Source: Bifidobacterium saguinibicoloris
GTDB lineage: Bacteria > Actinomycetota > Actinomycetes > Actinomycetales > Bifidobacteriaceae
Direction: 5' to 3'
NCBI RefSeq assembly: GCF_019331725.1
Contig: NZ_JAHBBF010000004.1
Location: forward strand, 151,559-215,558
DNA length: 64,000 nt
Both the position numbers and the translations under genes were made by a program. The notes under the pieces are model-generated. The model ran no database searches and was not told the DNA's origin. It saw only the letters and a program-made list of their open reading frames with translations. Every line of letters starts with the position of its first letter. Position 1 is the first letter of the stretch. Positions 1 through 8,137 of this stretch are shown here, piece by piece.

Positions 1-438
1 TGCGTGGCGTTGGTCGTGGCCGTCCTGCTGCTGTCCCGGCCGCGGCGCGCACGGATCGCGCCCGTCCGCCGCGGCGCGCACAGCGCCGACGCGACGGGCA
101 AGGCGGAGTGGCGCGCCCGGATCGACGACGTGGTGGAACGCCACGCGTCCGGCGCGCTGAACCGTGAGGACGCGTTCGCGGAACTGGCCGCGGTGGCGCG
201 CGACTTCGCCTCCGTCTCGTCCGGCCGGGACCTCGGCTCGCATACGTTGGCCGATCTGCGGCGCGAGGACAAGGGCGCGTCCGGCCGCGGCGGCATCGAC
301 CTGCTGCGCATGACCGTGGCCGCGCTGTATCCGCCCGAGTTCGCCGACGCCGCGGTGAACGCGCACGCCCGCGACGTCTCCGTGGAGGAGGCGGCCGGCT
401 GGGTACGGAATCTTGTGGAAAGGTGGGGACGACGATGA
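1..438 (+). CDS. Small membrane protein of a Bat-like operon (5' end outside window)
   Basis: The reading frame is open from the first base, so the N-terminus may lie upstream; a GTG at 4 is the first possible start inside the window. The visible part begins with a hydrophobic segment (VALVVAVLLL) followed by a basic, then mixed-charge cytoplasmic-looking region of about 125 residues. No catalytic motif is recognised. Its stop overlaps the ATG of the following von Willebrand A gene (ATGA at 435-438), so the two are translationally coupled. In Bat/MoxR operons a short membrane protein (DUF4381-like) often sits just before the VWA proteins; by position this is the likely counterpart, but that is inference from context rather than sequence recognition. 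Confidence 0.7.
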   Translation, partial: CVALVVAVLLLSRPRRARIAPVRRGAHSADATGKAEWRARIDDVVERHASGALNREDAFAELAAVARDFASVSSGRDLGSHTLADLRREDKGASGRGGIDLLRMTVAALYPPEFADAAVNAHARDVSVEEAAGWVRNLVERWGRR

Positions 439-1499
439 GCCTGTCCTGGCAATGGCCGTGGGCCGCGGCGGCGGGGGCGCTCGCGGCGGCCGGCGTCATC
501 CTCCTCGTCGTGGCGCTTTCGCGGCGCCGGCACGGCGGGGACGATGCGTTGAGGGCGTTCCATTTGGACGACGACCTCAACACGGAGCGCGCCTCGAGGC
601 TGTTCCGCACATGGCGCGCGCTGAACCGGCTGGCCGTGCTGCTGCTGGCGTGCGCGCTGGCGCTGGCGTGCGCGCTGGTGGCGCGTCCGTCGTCGGTGGA
701 CGCCGGCGAGGAGCATTCGGCCACGCGCGACATCGTCCTGTGCCTCGACGTGTCCGGGTCGACGCTCCCCTATGACCGGCAGGTCATCGAGACGTACCGC
801 GACATCGTCGGCAACTTCCAGGGCGAGCGCATCGGCATGAGCATCTTCAATTCGACCTCGCGCACCGTCTTCCCGCTGACCGACGACTACTCGCTGGTGA
901 CGCGCCAGCTCGACGCGGCCGCGAAGGCCCTCAAGGGCGTCGAATCGCAGGACGACATCGACAAGATGAGCGACGCCGACTACCAGCGGCTGTCCGACTG
1001 GCTGGAGGGCACGCAGAACCGCAAGGACACAACCTCGCTCATCGGCGACGGTCTGGTCTCCTGCGCGGCCATGCTGCCCGGATTCGCCTACGGGACGGCC
1101 GGGGGCGACGGCTCGACGCGCTCCCGCGCCGCATCCATCGTGCTCGCCACGGACAACGTGGTGTCCGGCACGCCCACGTACACGCTCGAACAGGCGCTGG
1201 AACTCACCTCCAAGGCGAGGATCACGGTGGACGGCCTGTTCTCCGGCCCCCGGCAGAGCGAGGGCGACGCGACGACCACGCGGATGAAGGAGCTCGTCGA
1301 ATCACATGACGGCGTGTTCCTCACGCAGTCGGACGGCACGTCGGTCGAGGCGCTGGTGCGCGACATCGAATCGCGCAGACGCGCGCAGAGCGAGACGGCG
1401 TCCAAGGCGGCCGTGACGGACGACCCCGCATGGTGGACGGCGACCCTGCTGGCGGTCGTCCTGGTCTGGCTGGCACTGGCCTGGAGGTTGAGGAGATGA
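435..1499 (+). CDS. VWA domain membrane protein (BatA/BatB-like), first copy
   Basis: About 354 residues. An N-terminal membrane segment (around residues 5-28), a second one (near 68-85), a von Willebrand factor A domain starting DIVLCLDVSGST with the DxSxS metal-ion-dependent adhesion motif, and a C-terminal membrane helix (about 335-353) followed by a short basic tail. This is the layout of Bat proteins, where the VWA domain is held outside the membrane between helices. I chose ATG 435, preceded by AGGTGGGG and overlapping the upstream stop, over the in-frame GTG at 423. Its stop overlaps the next ATG at 1496. Bat operons with MoxR ATPases are linked to envelope stress or metal-complex assembly; the precise role in bifidobacteria is not established. 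Confidence 0.88.
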   Translation: MSLSWQWPWAAAAGALAAAGVILLVVALSRRRHGGDDALRAFHLDDDLNTERASRLFRTWRALNRLAVLLLACALALACALVARPSSVDAGEEHSATRDIVLCLDVSGSTLPYDRQVIETYRDIVGNFQGERIGMSIFNSTSRTVFPLTDDYSLVTRQLDAAAKALKGVESQDDIDKMSDADYQRLSDWLEGTQNRKDTTSLIGDGLVSCAAMLPGFAYGTAGGDGSTRSRAASIVLATDNVVSGTPTYTLEQALELTSKARITVDGLFSGPRQSEGDATTTRMKELVESHDGVFLTQSDGTSVEALVRDIESRRRAQSETASKAAVTDDPAWWTATLLAVVLVWLALAWRLRR

Positions 1500-2524
1500 A
1501 CGCGATGACACTGTCCCCCATCTTCGGATGGCCCGTGGGAGGCGCGCTCGCCGCCGTGATGGCCATGGCGGCCGTCATCGGCGTCGTACGCCATGCGCGC
1601 GGCGCGGCCGGCGACGAGACCTCGGCGGCCTGCGTGCGTCGCACGCTCGTCTGCCTGCTGGCGGCGGTGATGGCGCTGTGCCCGTCCGTCGTCTCGTCCA
1701 CCACGTCGCGCGCCGTGAACGCCACGGACGTGGTGGTGGCGGTGGACGTCACCGGATCCATGGCCGTGGCCGACGCCACGTACGGCGCGGACAAGGGGAT
1801 CACCCGCCTCGAGGCGGCGAGGAAGGCCGTGGACGACCTCACGGAACTCTATGGGGACGCCAGTTTCGCCGCGCTGCGGTTCGGCGCGTCCGGCACGCTG
1901 GACGTGCCGCTGACGCCCGACGCGCCGGCCATCCGCAGCTGGGCCTCCACGCTGGCGCCGGAGGCGACCAGCGTGTCCGCGGGATCCTCGCTCGACGCGC
2001 CGCTCGACCAGCTGGTCACGACGCTCAAGGACATCCGCGACCAGCATCCGGACGACGCCGTCGTGCTGTACGTCATCACCGACGGCGAGCAGACCTCGGC
2101 GAAGGCCCGGCGCTCGTTCTCCACGCTCCGCGGCTATCTGGACGACGCGTTCACGGTGGGTGTGGGCTCCGTCGACGGCGGCCGGATCCCCAAGGTCGCC
2201 GACGGCGTGTCCGGGGAGAACGGGACCGACGGCCAGGAGTGGGTCACCGACCCCGACACCGGCGAGCCCGGCATATCGAAGATGGATGAGACGAACCTCA
2301 AGGAGATCGCCGACGAGATGTCCGGCACGTATCTGAGGACCTCGGCCACGCAGACGCTCGCCGCAGGCCGCTCCGCCAAGGCGTCGGACCGCTGGAAGGT
2401 GACCGAGACCACGAAGGAGCGCACCCGTATGACACCGGTGGTCTGGCCGTTCGCCATGGCCATGCTGGCCCTGCTCGCCTGGGAGGCGGGGGCCTGGATC
2501 GCACTGTCGAGGAGGTTGATATGA
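1496..2524 (+). CDS. VWA domain membrane protein (BatA/BatB-like), second copy
   Basis: About 342 residues with two N-terminal hydrophobic segments, a VWA domain beginning DVVVAVDVTGSM (DxTGS adhesion-motif variant) and a C-terminal helix (WPFAMAMLALLAWEAG) near the end. The insert ADATYGADKG just after the metal motif followed by ITRLEAARKAV is typical of BatA-type VWA domains. An in-frame GTG at 1430 would give a longer product, but ATG 1496 overlaps the upstream stop (ATGA) and follows GGTTGAGGAG, so it is preferred. Downstream the stop overlaps ATG 2521. Pairing of two VWA membrane proteins in tandem suggests a heteromeric complex with the upstream MoxR/DUF58 partners expected just outside the window. 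Confidence 0.88.
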   Translation: MNAMTLSPIFGWPVGGALAAVMAMAAVIGVVRHARGAAGDETSAACVRRTLVCLLAAVMALCPSVVSSTTSRAVNATDVVVAVDVTGSMAVADATYGADKGITRLEAARKAVDDLTELYGDASFAALRFGASGTLDVPLTPDAPAIRSWASTLAPEATSVSAGSSLDAPLDQLVTTLKDIRDQHPDDAVVLYVITDGEQTSAKARRSFSTLRGYLDDAFTVGVGSVDGGRIPKVADGVSGENGTDGQEWVTDPDTGEPGISKMDETNLKEIADEMSGTYLRTSATQTLAAGRSAKASDRWKVTETTKERTRMTPVVWPFAMAMLALLAWEAGAWIALSRRLI

Positions 2525-3123
2525 GCGGACACGCGCATGACGCCGGGAGGAAATCCCGGAAGGGGGATGCGGCCCGCGCGCCGTTGGGCGTGCGCATCCT
2601 GCTGGCTGTGCTGGCCGTGGCCGCGCTGGGCGTGACCGGCGTCGCCGCCGTGAACCTGGTGGCCGTCAGCCGGTTCAACCAGGCGACGGCGAGCCTCACC
2701 GCCAATCTCACGTCCGCGGACGGCGACGACGCCGACTGGGAGGCGCTCAGCGCCGGCCAGCGGCAGACCGACGCCCAGTTCGCCGACGCCGGGGCGCTGG
2801 GGTTCCTACTGCTGCCGCAGGTGCGCGAGGCGGTCGATACGAACGCCTCGATCTCGGCGACGCTGACGAAGCGCACCGTCAAGGAGGCGGCCAAGGCCTC
2901 CGGCAAGGCGACGTCCGCGTCGAAGGACGCCGCGGCATCGCAGGGCGGCACGAACGCGAAGAAGGGCGGCGGGCTGACGGCCGAACAGAAGAAGCAGGTG
3001 GAGGACCTGCTCAAGGCCAACCAGCAGTCCACGCCGTCGCAGGATTCCACGACCGGCGACGGCGATTCGTCCAAGGACACGACGGGGTCGACCACGACGA
3101 CGCAGACGGCGAAACCGTGGTGA
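2521..3123 (+). CDS. Single-pass membrane protein ending the Bat-like operon
   Basis: 200 residues: basic N-terminus, one transmembrane segment (about residues 26-50, rich in L/V/A), then a soluble region that is helical and Lys/Ala-rich and ends in a low-complexity Ser/Thr/Asp tail. ATG 2521 overlaps the previous stop, so it belongs to the same operon as the two VWA genes. I do not recognise a functional family; the conserved position after the second VWA gene implies a role in the same envelope complex, possibly as a coupling or stabilising subunit. A strong hairpin at 3174-3208 ends the operon. Confidence 0.8.
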   Translation: MSGHAHDAGRKSRKGDAARAPLGVRILLAVLAVAALGVTGVAAVNLVAVSRFNQATASLTANLTSADGDDADWEALSAGQRQTDAQFADAGALGFLLLPQVREAVDTNASISATLTKRTVKEAAKASGKATSASKDAAASQGGTNAKKGGGLTAEQKKQVEDLLKANQQSTPSQDSTTGDGDSSKDTTGSTTTTQTAKPW

Positions 3124-3173
3124 CGGGCGGAGCCGCGTCGCCTGTCCGTCCACGGACCCGTCGATGAGCATCC

Positions 3174-3208
3174 GGGGCGGGCGCCGGGCATGTCCCGGCG
3201 CCCGCCCC
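3174..3208 (+). terminator. Terminator-like hairpin after the Bat-like operon
   Basis: Perfect 15-bp GC stem (GGGGCGGGCGCCGGG, with its complement at 3194-3208) around a 5-nt loop, about 50 nt after the last gene of the VWA operon. There is no clear T-run, as is common for terminators in this window. Confidence 0.7.
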
Positions 3209-3422
3209 GTCGCATATCCTGCGGAGGATGCCGTTCCATGAGACGTCATCGTTAAGGGTCTTGACGGATATGTGGATAACCGGGGCTCCGACCACAAGGC
3301 CCCTCCGGGGTGGACGCCGCCCTCCCACGTGGTGTTCCATGGGGCGCATGGACACCACACGACACCGCACGCGCGTCATGCGCCGGCTCACGCTCTCCCC
3401 CACTCCCCAGGAGTTCGGCTCC

Positions 3423-3674
3423 ATGCCGGAGCCCATGTTCGGACAGACGGCCTGCCGCTGCCACACGGTCGTGGCGGACGGACGGGAACGGATCTCCCGG
3501 CTCGCCTCATCCACCGCGCTCGTCACGGGAGCCGTGCGCGAGACGCTCGCCGGCTGCCGCGGCATCGCATGGGACGGTCCCGCCGCCACATACTTCCGCG
3601 GGACCGTCGACACGCTCGCCGCCCTGATGGACGAACACGACGACGGCGCCCTCGCCGCGGCGCGGATCGCATGA
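3423..3674 (+). CDS. WXG100-like small protein
   Basis: 83 residues if started at ATG 3423, which has AGGAG nine bases upstream; longer in-frame starts (3228, 3339, 3348, 3378) lack a well-spaced ribosome site and would add a low-quality, basic N-terminus. The product is two predicted helices around a central WDG motif (W50-D51-G52), followed by PAATYF and a second amphipathic helix. Length and a mid-protein WxG hairpin match the WXG100/ESAT-6 family of type VII secretion substrates. It is 22 bp upstream of a lipase-like gene that also has a helical N-terminus, suggesting a small partner and effector pair. No EccC-type secretion ATPase is in the window. The family assignment is an inference from size and motif. 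Confidence 0.65.
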   Translation: MPEPMFGQTACRCHTVVADGRERISRLASSTALVTGAVRETLAGCRGIAWDGPAATYFRGTVDTLAALMDEHDDGALAAARIA

Positions 3675-3696
3675 CCCCGATACGAAGGAGCCCAAG

Positions 3697-5307
3697 ATGA
3701 ACTGGCAGGTCACCTCGCAGATCCACGGAGGACATCAGTCCTCACCCGCGACGATGGAGGAATACCGGACCCTCGCCGCCGCCCTCGACGACGCCGGAGG
3801 AAAACTCATCGCACAGGCCCAGGCCTGGTCGCAGGCGGCCCTCGACCTCGGCTCCGAACGGTACAGCGTGCCGTTGTGCACCACACTGCAGACGGGCATC
3901 CCGCACACGGCGCCGGCCGACCACGCCACCCTCCCCTACGTGAGGCTCATCGCCGCATGCCAGCGCCGAGCCAAAGAGATGTCGGACTCGGGATGGAAGC
4001 TCAAGGGCATGGCCGATCTCGTCACCAGGGCGCAAAGCCTGTACGCGGAGGCGGAACGCACCGTCCGGCGGGGCATCACCGAGCTGACGCAGGCCGGAAC
4101 CCAGCTGCGTCCGGGCTGGGCCACCTACATCATGGGCGCCCTCGCGGTGGGCGGGCTCGTGGGCAGCTGGGTGCACGAGGGCGCTCCGAACCTCGCCACG
4201 TCGTCATGGGCCACCGCGCCGTTCCAGCAGGGGTATCTGAGCGGCATCGGCTCGATGATCGCCGGCGTCGAGATAGGCAAGGGCGTGGTGCATACGGACG
4301 AGGTGAACCAGGCGGCGGAGAAGATCGGCCGGTTCAGCGCGCCGCTCAAGAACCTCCTGCAGGGCGTGGAGCTGCACCTGACGCGCGTGGAGGCGAACGC
4401 CCCCGTGGTGCGCGAGTCGAGATCGGTGTCCGAATCGTTGGAGAACCTGCGCAGACTCGGCGAGGAACGGCTCGGCAAGATCGACCTCGATTCGGGGCTC
4501 ACCTACGCCACCATCGCGGTGCAGCGATACGAGAAGGCGGATGGCACGAACGCGTGGCTGGTCACCATCCCCGGCACCGACGGCTTCTTCGATTCGCCGT
4601 TCGGGTGGGAGCAGAACGTCGAGCTCATGAGCGACGACGCGGAACGCAGGACGAGGGCGGACAGCGCGCGCATGGTCGTGGAGGCCATGGAACGCGCCGG
4701 CATCGGACGGGACGAGCCGGTGGCGATCGTGGGCCATTCGCAGGGAGGCATCGTGGCCGCCGCGATCGCCTCGGACCAGTCGGAACGATTCGACATCCGG
4801 CATGTGGTGACGGCGGGCTCCCCGATAGCGAACCATCCCATCCCTTCCAAGACGTGGGTGACCGCCATCGAGATCAAGGATGAGCTCGTCGCTTCGCTCG
4901 ACGGCGCGGACAATCCCGCCACGGAGCAGTGGATGACCATCCAGGGCACCGTCATGCCCGCGGACGACCCCGTATACCCCACGCTCAACGACGACGGCTC
5001 GTGCACGCCGGCGACCGGCACGAACGTCCGGGGACTCAGCCCCTATGCCGGCACCCCGGTGGCCGATCCGAAGGAGACGCAGGAGCTGAGCCACTGGCTC
5101 AAATACCATCAGGCCGCCTACCGCAACGCCTCCGACCTCGGCTCGCCGGCGGTGGTCGCGCACGAGGAGCATTTCGCCGACGTCATCGCCGGCGAACTCA
5201 AGGAGACCCAGTACTACGAGGGGCGCATGCGGATGTGGGGCGACTACGGGCCGAAGGAGCGCATCACCACGGTCACCTCCGGACAGACCGCGCCGTCGTC
5301 CCCGTAA
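3697..5307 (+). CDS. Alpha/beta hydrolase (lipase/esterase-like) with helical N-terminal domain
   Basis: 536 residues, ATG preceded by AAGGAG. Residues 1 to about 200 are predicted long helices with one hydrophobic patch (WATYIMGALAVGGLVGSWV, about 141-159), reminiscent of WXG/LXG-type targeting regions. The C-terminal half is an alpha/beta hydrolase: the strand VAIVGHSQGGIVAAAIA carries the GxSxG nucleophile elbow (GHSQG, Ser near residue 348), and downstream there are a candidate acid and a His in the SHWLKYH region. No signal peptide is seen. The upstream WXG100-like gene supports an ESX-type pair, possibly a secreted lipase or toxin. An alternative is an intracellular lipase unrelated to secretion. 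Confidence 0.75.
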   Translation: MNWQVTSQIHGGHQSSPATMEEYRTLAAALDDAGGKLIAQAQAWSQAALDLGSERYSVPLCTTLQTGIPHTAPADHATLPYVRLIAACQRRAKEMSDSGWKLKGMADLVTRAQSLYAEAERTVRRGITELTQAGTQLRPGWATYIMGALAVGGLVGSWVHEGAPNLATSSWATAPFQQGYLSGIGSMIAGVEIGKGVVHTDEVNQAAEKIGRFSAPLKNLLQGVELHLTRVEANAPVVRESRSVSESLENLRRLGEERLGKIDLDSGLTYATIAVQRYEKADGTNAWLVTIPGTDGFFDSPFGWEQNVELMSDDAERRTRADSARMVVEAMERAGIGRDEPVAIVGHSQGGIVAAAIASDQSERFDIRHVVTAGSPIANHPIPSKTWVTAIEIKDELVASLDGADNPATEQWMTIQGTVMPADDPVYPTLNDDGSCTPATGTNVRGLSPYAGTPVADPKETQELSHWLKYHQAAYRNASDLGSPAVVAHEEHFADVIAGELKETQYYEGRMRMWGDYGPKERITTVTSGQTAPSSP

Positions 5308-5482
5308 GCCGCGCCGAGAGACACGCATATCCAGCGGACACTCAGGAAACATACGGGACTTCTTGCCGCATCGCATGCCATGACGTCCAGCGGGCGGCAA
5401 GGACGCTCCCAAACGGGAGGCACATGCTGGGGGCCATGGCACGGCGCAGCGGGCGTCGTGCGGCAATCGGAAGGAACCCCGA
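5308..5482 (+). other. Intergenic region before the ABC operon
   Basis: 175 bp without a gene. It contains an 8-bp inverted repeat CTTGCCGC (5362-5369) / GCGGCAAG (5394-5401) with a 24-nt loop, a weak terminator candidate for the hydrolase gene. I see no clear promoter boxes. Confidence 0.4.
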
Positions 5483-7270
5483 ATGTTCGTGTTGAAGAAC
5501 GCATGGCGATCGGTCGTGCGCAACAAGGGACGCAACATCCTGATCGTCATCATCGTCGCGATCATCGCGGCCGCCGCCACGGTGGGCCTGGCCATCCGGT
5601 CGGCGGCGCAGACGGCCAGGGAGGACGGCCTCGACTCCACCACGGTGACTGCCACCATCGGCGTGGACCGCGAGGCGATGATGAGCAAGGCCACGCAGGC
5701 ATCGTCGGATTCGTCGGACTCGTCCGACGGCAAGCCCGATTTCGAATCGATGCGCGACGCCCTCGACCAGGACTCCCTCTCGCTGTCCGATTATGAGAAG
5801 TACGCCAAGGCGTCCAGCGTGGACGTCAGCACCTACTACACCGAGACCACGTCGGTGAACGCCACGGACGACTTCCAACCGGTGGAGTCCACCACGTCGA
5901 ACGAGGCGAACTCCTCCGATTCGTCGTCCTCGTCCTCCGACTCCCAGAACGGGCAGGACGCGCAGGGACAGGGCGGCGGCGGACCCGGCATGGGCGGCCA
6001 GGGCGGCGGCATGGGCATGGACTCCGGCGACTTCTCGCTCGTCGGGTTCTCCTCCGACGCCGCGGTGGCCGCGGCGTCCAACGGCACGTTCACCATGTCC
6101 AGCGGCCAGGTGTTCGGCTACGGGACCGACGACGAGGGCGACGTCATCATCTCCAAGGCGCTGGCCGACTTCAACGGCCTCAAGGTGGGTGACACCATCA
6201 CCGTGGCCGACCTGTCCGGCGACGACGACACCTACGAGCTCACCATCGTGGGCATCTACAAGAACACCACCTCCGAGAACACCGGCGCGAACGGCCCGAT
6301 GGGCGGCACCTCCTCCGACCCGGACAACGCCATCTACACGTCGGTGGCCACCCTGAAGAAGCTCGGCCTGTCCACCGAATCCAGCTCCTCCGACGACACG
6401 TCGGATTCGTCGGACTCGTCCGACTCCTCCACGGCGACCTCCGCCTCCCGCACCCAGCTGAGCTTCACCTACGTGCTCGGCAGCAAGGACGACTACGAGA
6501 CGTTCGCCAAGGACGTCGAGAAGGCCGGCCTCGACGACACGTACACGGTCTCCTCCGCGGACGTGGAGAACTACGAATCCAGCCTCGTGCCGCTCGACAA
6601 CCTGGCGAAGTTCGCCCTGACGCTGCTCGTCATCGTGCTCGCCGTGGGTGCCGTGGTGCTCGTCGTGCTCAACCTGTTCAACGTGCGCGAACGCAAGTAC
6701 GAGGTGGGCGTCCTCACCGCCATCGGCATCCGCAAGACGAAGGTGGTGGCGCAGTTCGTCATCGAGCTGCTCATCGTCACCATGATCGGCATCGCGCTGG
6801 GCGTGGCCGCGGGAGGCGCCGCCTCGGTGCCGGTCTCGAACCAGCTGCTCGCCCAGCAGGTCTCTTCGCAGGAGTCCGAGGCGTCCAGCCGTCAGGCGCA
6901 GTTCGGCCGTGCCGCGGACATGCCCGGCGCCGGCGGCGCGGCCTCGTCCTCCTCCGGCGATTCGGATTCCTCCTCGTCCGATTCCTCCTCGTCCGGCAAC
7001 GGCTCCGGCTCCACGGATTCCGGTTCCAACGGCTCCAGCTCCACCGGCTCCGGCTCCGACGCGCAGCCCGCCGGCCAGCCGGGCGGCAACGGCCCCGGCG
7101 GATTCTCCCGGGCGGTCAGCTACGTCAGCGAGATCGACGCTACGGTGAACCTCAAGGTGGTGGGCCAGCTCGTGCTCATCGGCCTCGGCCTCACCCTGAT
7201 CTCGGCGCTCGTGGGCGTCATCGCCATCGTCCGCTACGAGCCGCTCCAGATCCTCGCGGACCGCTCCTGA
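5483..7270 (+). CDS. ABC transporter permease, MacB/FtsX family, with Ser/Asp-rich insertions
   Basis: 595 residues. An N-terminal helix (about 19-38, after the basic start FVLKNAWRSVVRNKGRN), a large extracytoplasmic MacB-like domain, then three FtsX helices (about 372-395, 423-448 and 554-585) with the typical RERKYEVGVLTAIGI loop between helices 2 and 3. The external portion carries several low-complexity inserts: SSDSSDSSD near 72-80, a Ser then Gly/Gln/Met-rich stretch at about 135-175, another SSDSSDSSD near 310-320, and a long Ser/Gly/Asp stretch near 475-535. It is followed 57 bp later by its ATPase. The family exports peptides or acts as a mechanotransmission complex rather than importing nutrients; the substrate is unknown. 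Confidence 0.9.
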   Translation: MFVLKNAWRSVVRNKGRNILIVIIVAIIAAAATVGLAIRSAAQTAREDGLDSTTVTATIGVDREAMMSKATQASSDSSDSSDGKPDFESMRDALDQDSLSLSDYEKYAKASSVDVSTYYTETTSVNATDDFQPVESTTSNEANSSDSSSSSSDSQNGQDAQGQGGGGPGMGGQGGGMGMDSGDFSLVGFSSDAAVAAASNGTFTMSSGQVFGYGTDDEGDVIISKALADFNGLKVGDTITVADLSGDDDTYELTIVGIYKNTTSENTGANGPMGGTSSDPDNAIYTSVATLKKLGLSTESSSSDDTSDSSDSSDSSTATSASRTQLSFTYVLGSKDDYETFAKDVEKAGLDDTYTVSSADVENYESSLVPLDNLAKFALTLLVIVLAVGAVVLVVLNLFNVRERKYEVGVLTAIGIRKTKVVAQFVIELLIVTMIGIALGVAAGGAASVPVSNQLLAQQVSSQESEASSRQAQFGRAADMPGAGGAASSSSGDSDSSSSDSSSSGNGSGSTDSGSNGSSSTGSGSDAQPAGQPGGNGPGGFSRAVSYVSEIDATVNLKVVGQLVLIGLGLTLISALVGVIAIVRYEPLQILADRS

Positions 7271-7327
7271 CCCACCGCGCCGCCATCGCACACCATCAAC
7301 GCACCAACGCATGAAAGCAGGCATCGC

Positions 7328-8062
7328 ATGACCAGCACAACCACCATCGGAACCGCCGCGGCCGGCGCCACGGCGACGGCGCAGGCCGGAACCCCCTCCC
7401 CCACGCCGATCCTCGCCATGGACCACGTCTCCTACTCGTACACGAAGGGAGGCAAGAAGGTCGTCAAGGACCTGAGCCGCGACTTCCACGCGGGCACGGT
7501 CGTCTCCATCGTGGGCCCCTCCGGCGCGGGCAAGACCACCGTCCTGTCGCTGCTCTCGGGACTCACCTGCCCCACCGAGGGCCGCATCCTGTACAACGGC
7601 GCCGACCTGGCGAAATCGGACCGGTACCGCTTCCGCAGCCACGACATCGGCGTGATCTTCCAGAGCTTCAACCTGCTGCCGGCCCTGACGGTCGAGGAGA
7701 ACATCACCCTGTCCATGGAGGCGTCCGGAAGACGGTTCGACAGGCCGAAGCACGACCTCGTGCTCGACCTGCTGCGCAAGGTGCGGCTGCCCGGCGAGTA
7801 CGCGAACGAACGGATCCTGCACCTGTCCGGCGGCGAACAGCAGCGCGTGGCCATCGCCCGCGCGCTGAGCTACGGACCGGACATCGTGCTGGCCGACGAG
7901 CCCACCGGCAACCTGGACATGGCCACGCAGGACGACATCATGGCGATCTTCCGCACGCTCGCCCACGAGGAGGGCAAGTGCGTGATCATCGTGACGCACT
8001 CCCCCGCGGTGGCCGACCAGTCCGACGAGGTGTTCGAACTCAAGCCGCTGCGCCGCCGCTGA
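7328..8062 (+). CDS. ABC transporter ATP-binding protein (MacB/LolD-type)
   Basis: 244 residues. Walker A GPSGAGKTT at about 63-71, Q-loop in VIFQSFNLLPAL, signature LSGGEQQRVAIARAL, Walker B IVLADEPTGNLD and switch His in IIVTHSPAVADQ. The GNLD and EQQRVAIARAL wording is characteristic of the MacB/LolD class, matching the FtsX-like permease just upstream, with which it should form an exporter. The first 25 residues are an Ala/Thr-rich extension beyond the usual family start. SD-like AAAGCAGG precedes ATG 7328. The unit ends at a hairpin shared with dnaE. Confidence 0.93.
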   Translation: MTSTTTIGTAAAGATATAQAGTPSPTPILAMDHVSYSYTKGGKKVVKDLSRDFHAGTVVSIVGPSGAGKTTVLSLLSGLTCPTEGRILYNGADLAKSDRYRFRSHDIGVIFQSFNLLPALTVEENITLSMEASGRRFDRPKHDLVLDLLRKVRLPGEYANERILHLSGGEQQRVAIARALSYGPDIVLADEPTGNLDMATQDDIMAIFRTLAHEEGKCVIIVTHSPAVADQSDEVFELKPLRRR

Positions 8063-8095
8063 ACCGGCCGGGACGGACGCAACCGCCGACGCACC

Positions 8096-8133
8096 GATGC
8101 CCGCCTCCTTCATGCAGGAAGGAGGCGGGCATC
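8096..8133. terminator. Bidirectional terminator between ABC operon and dnaE
   Basis: Perfect 15-bp stem (GATGCCCGCCTCCTT at 8096-8110, complement at 8119-8133) with an 8-nt loop, lying between two convergent genes. Confidence 0.8.
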
Positions 8134-8137
8134 GTCG

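Noticed and set aside
3228..3422. Longer start for the WXG-like protein (148 residues)
   Set aside because: The extra N-terminus is Arg/Pro-rich with no ribosome site at a proper distance; ATG 3423 has an ideal AGGAG.
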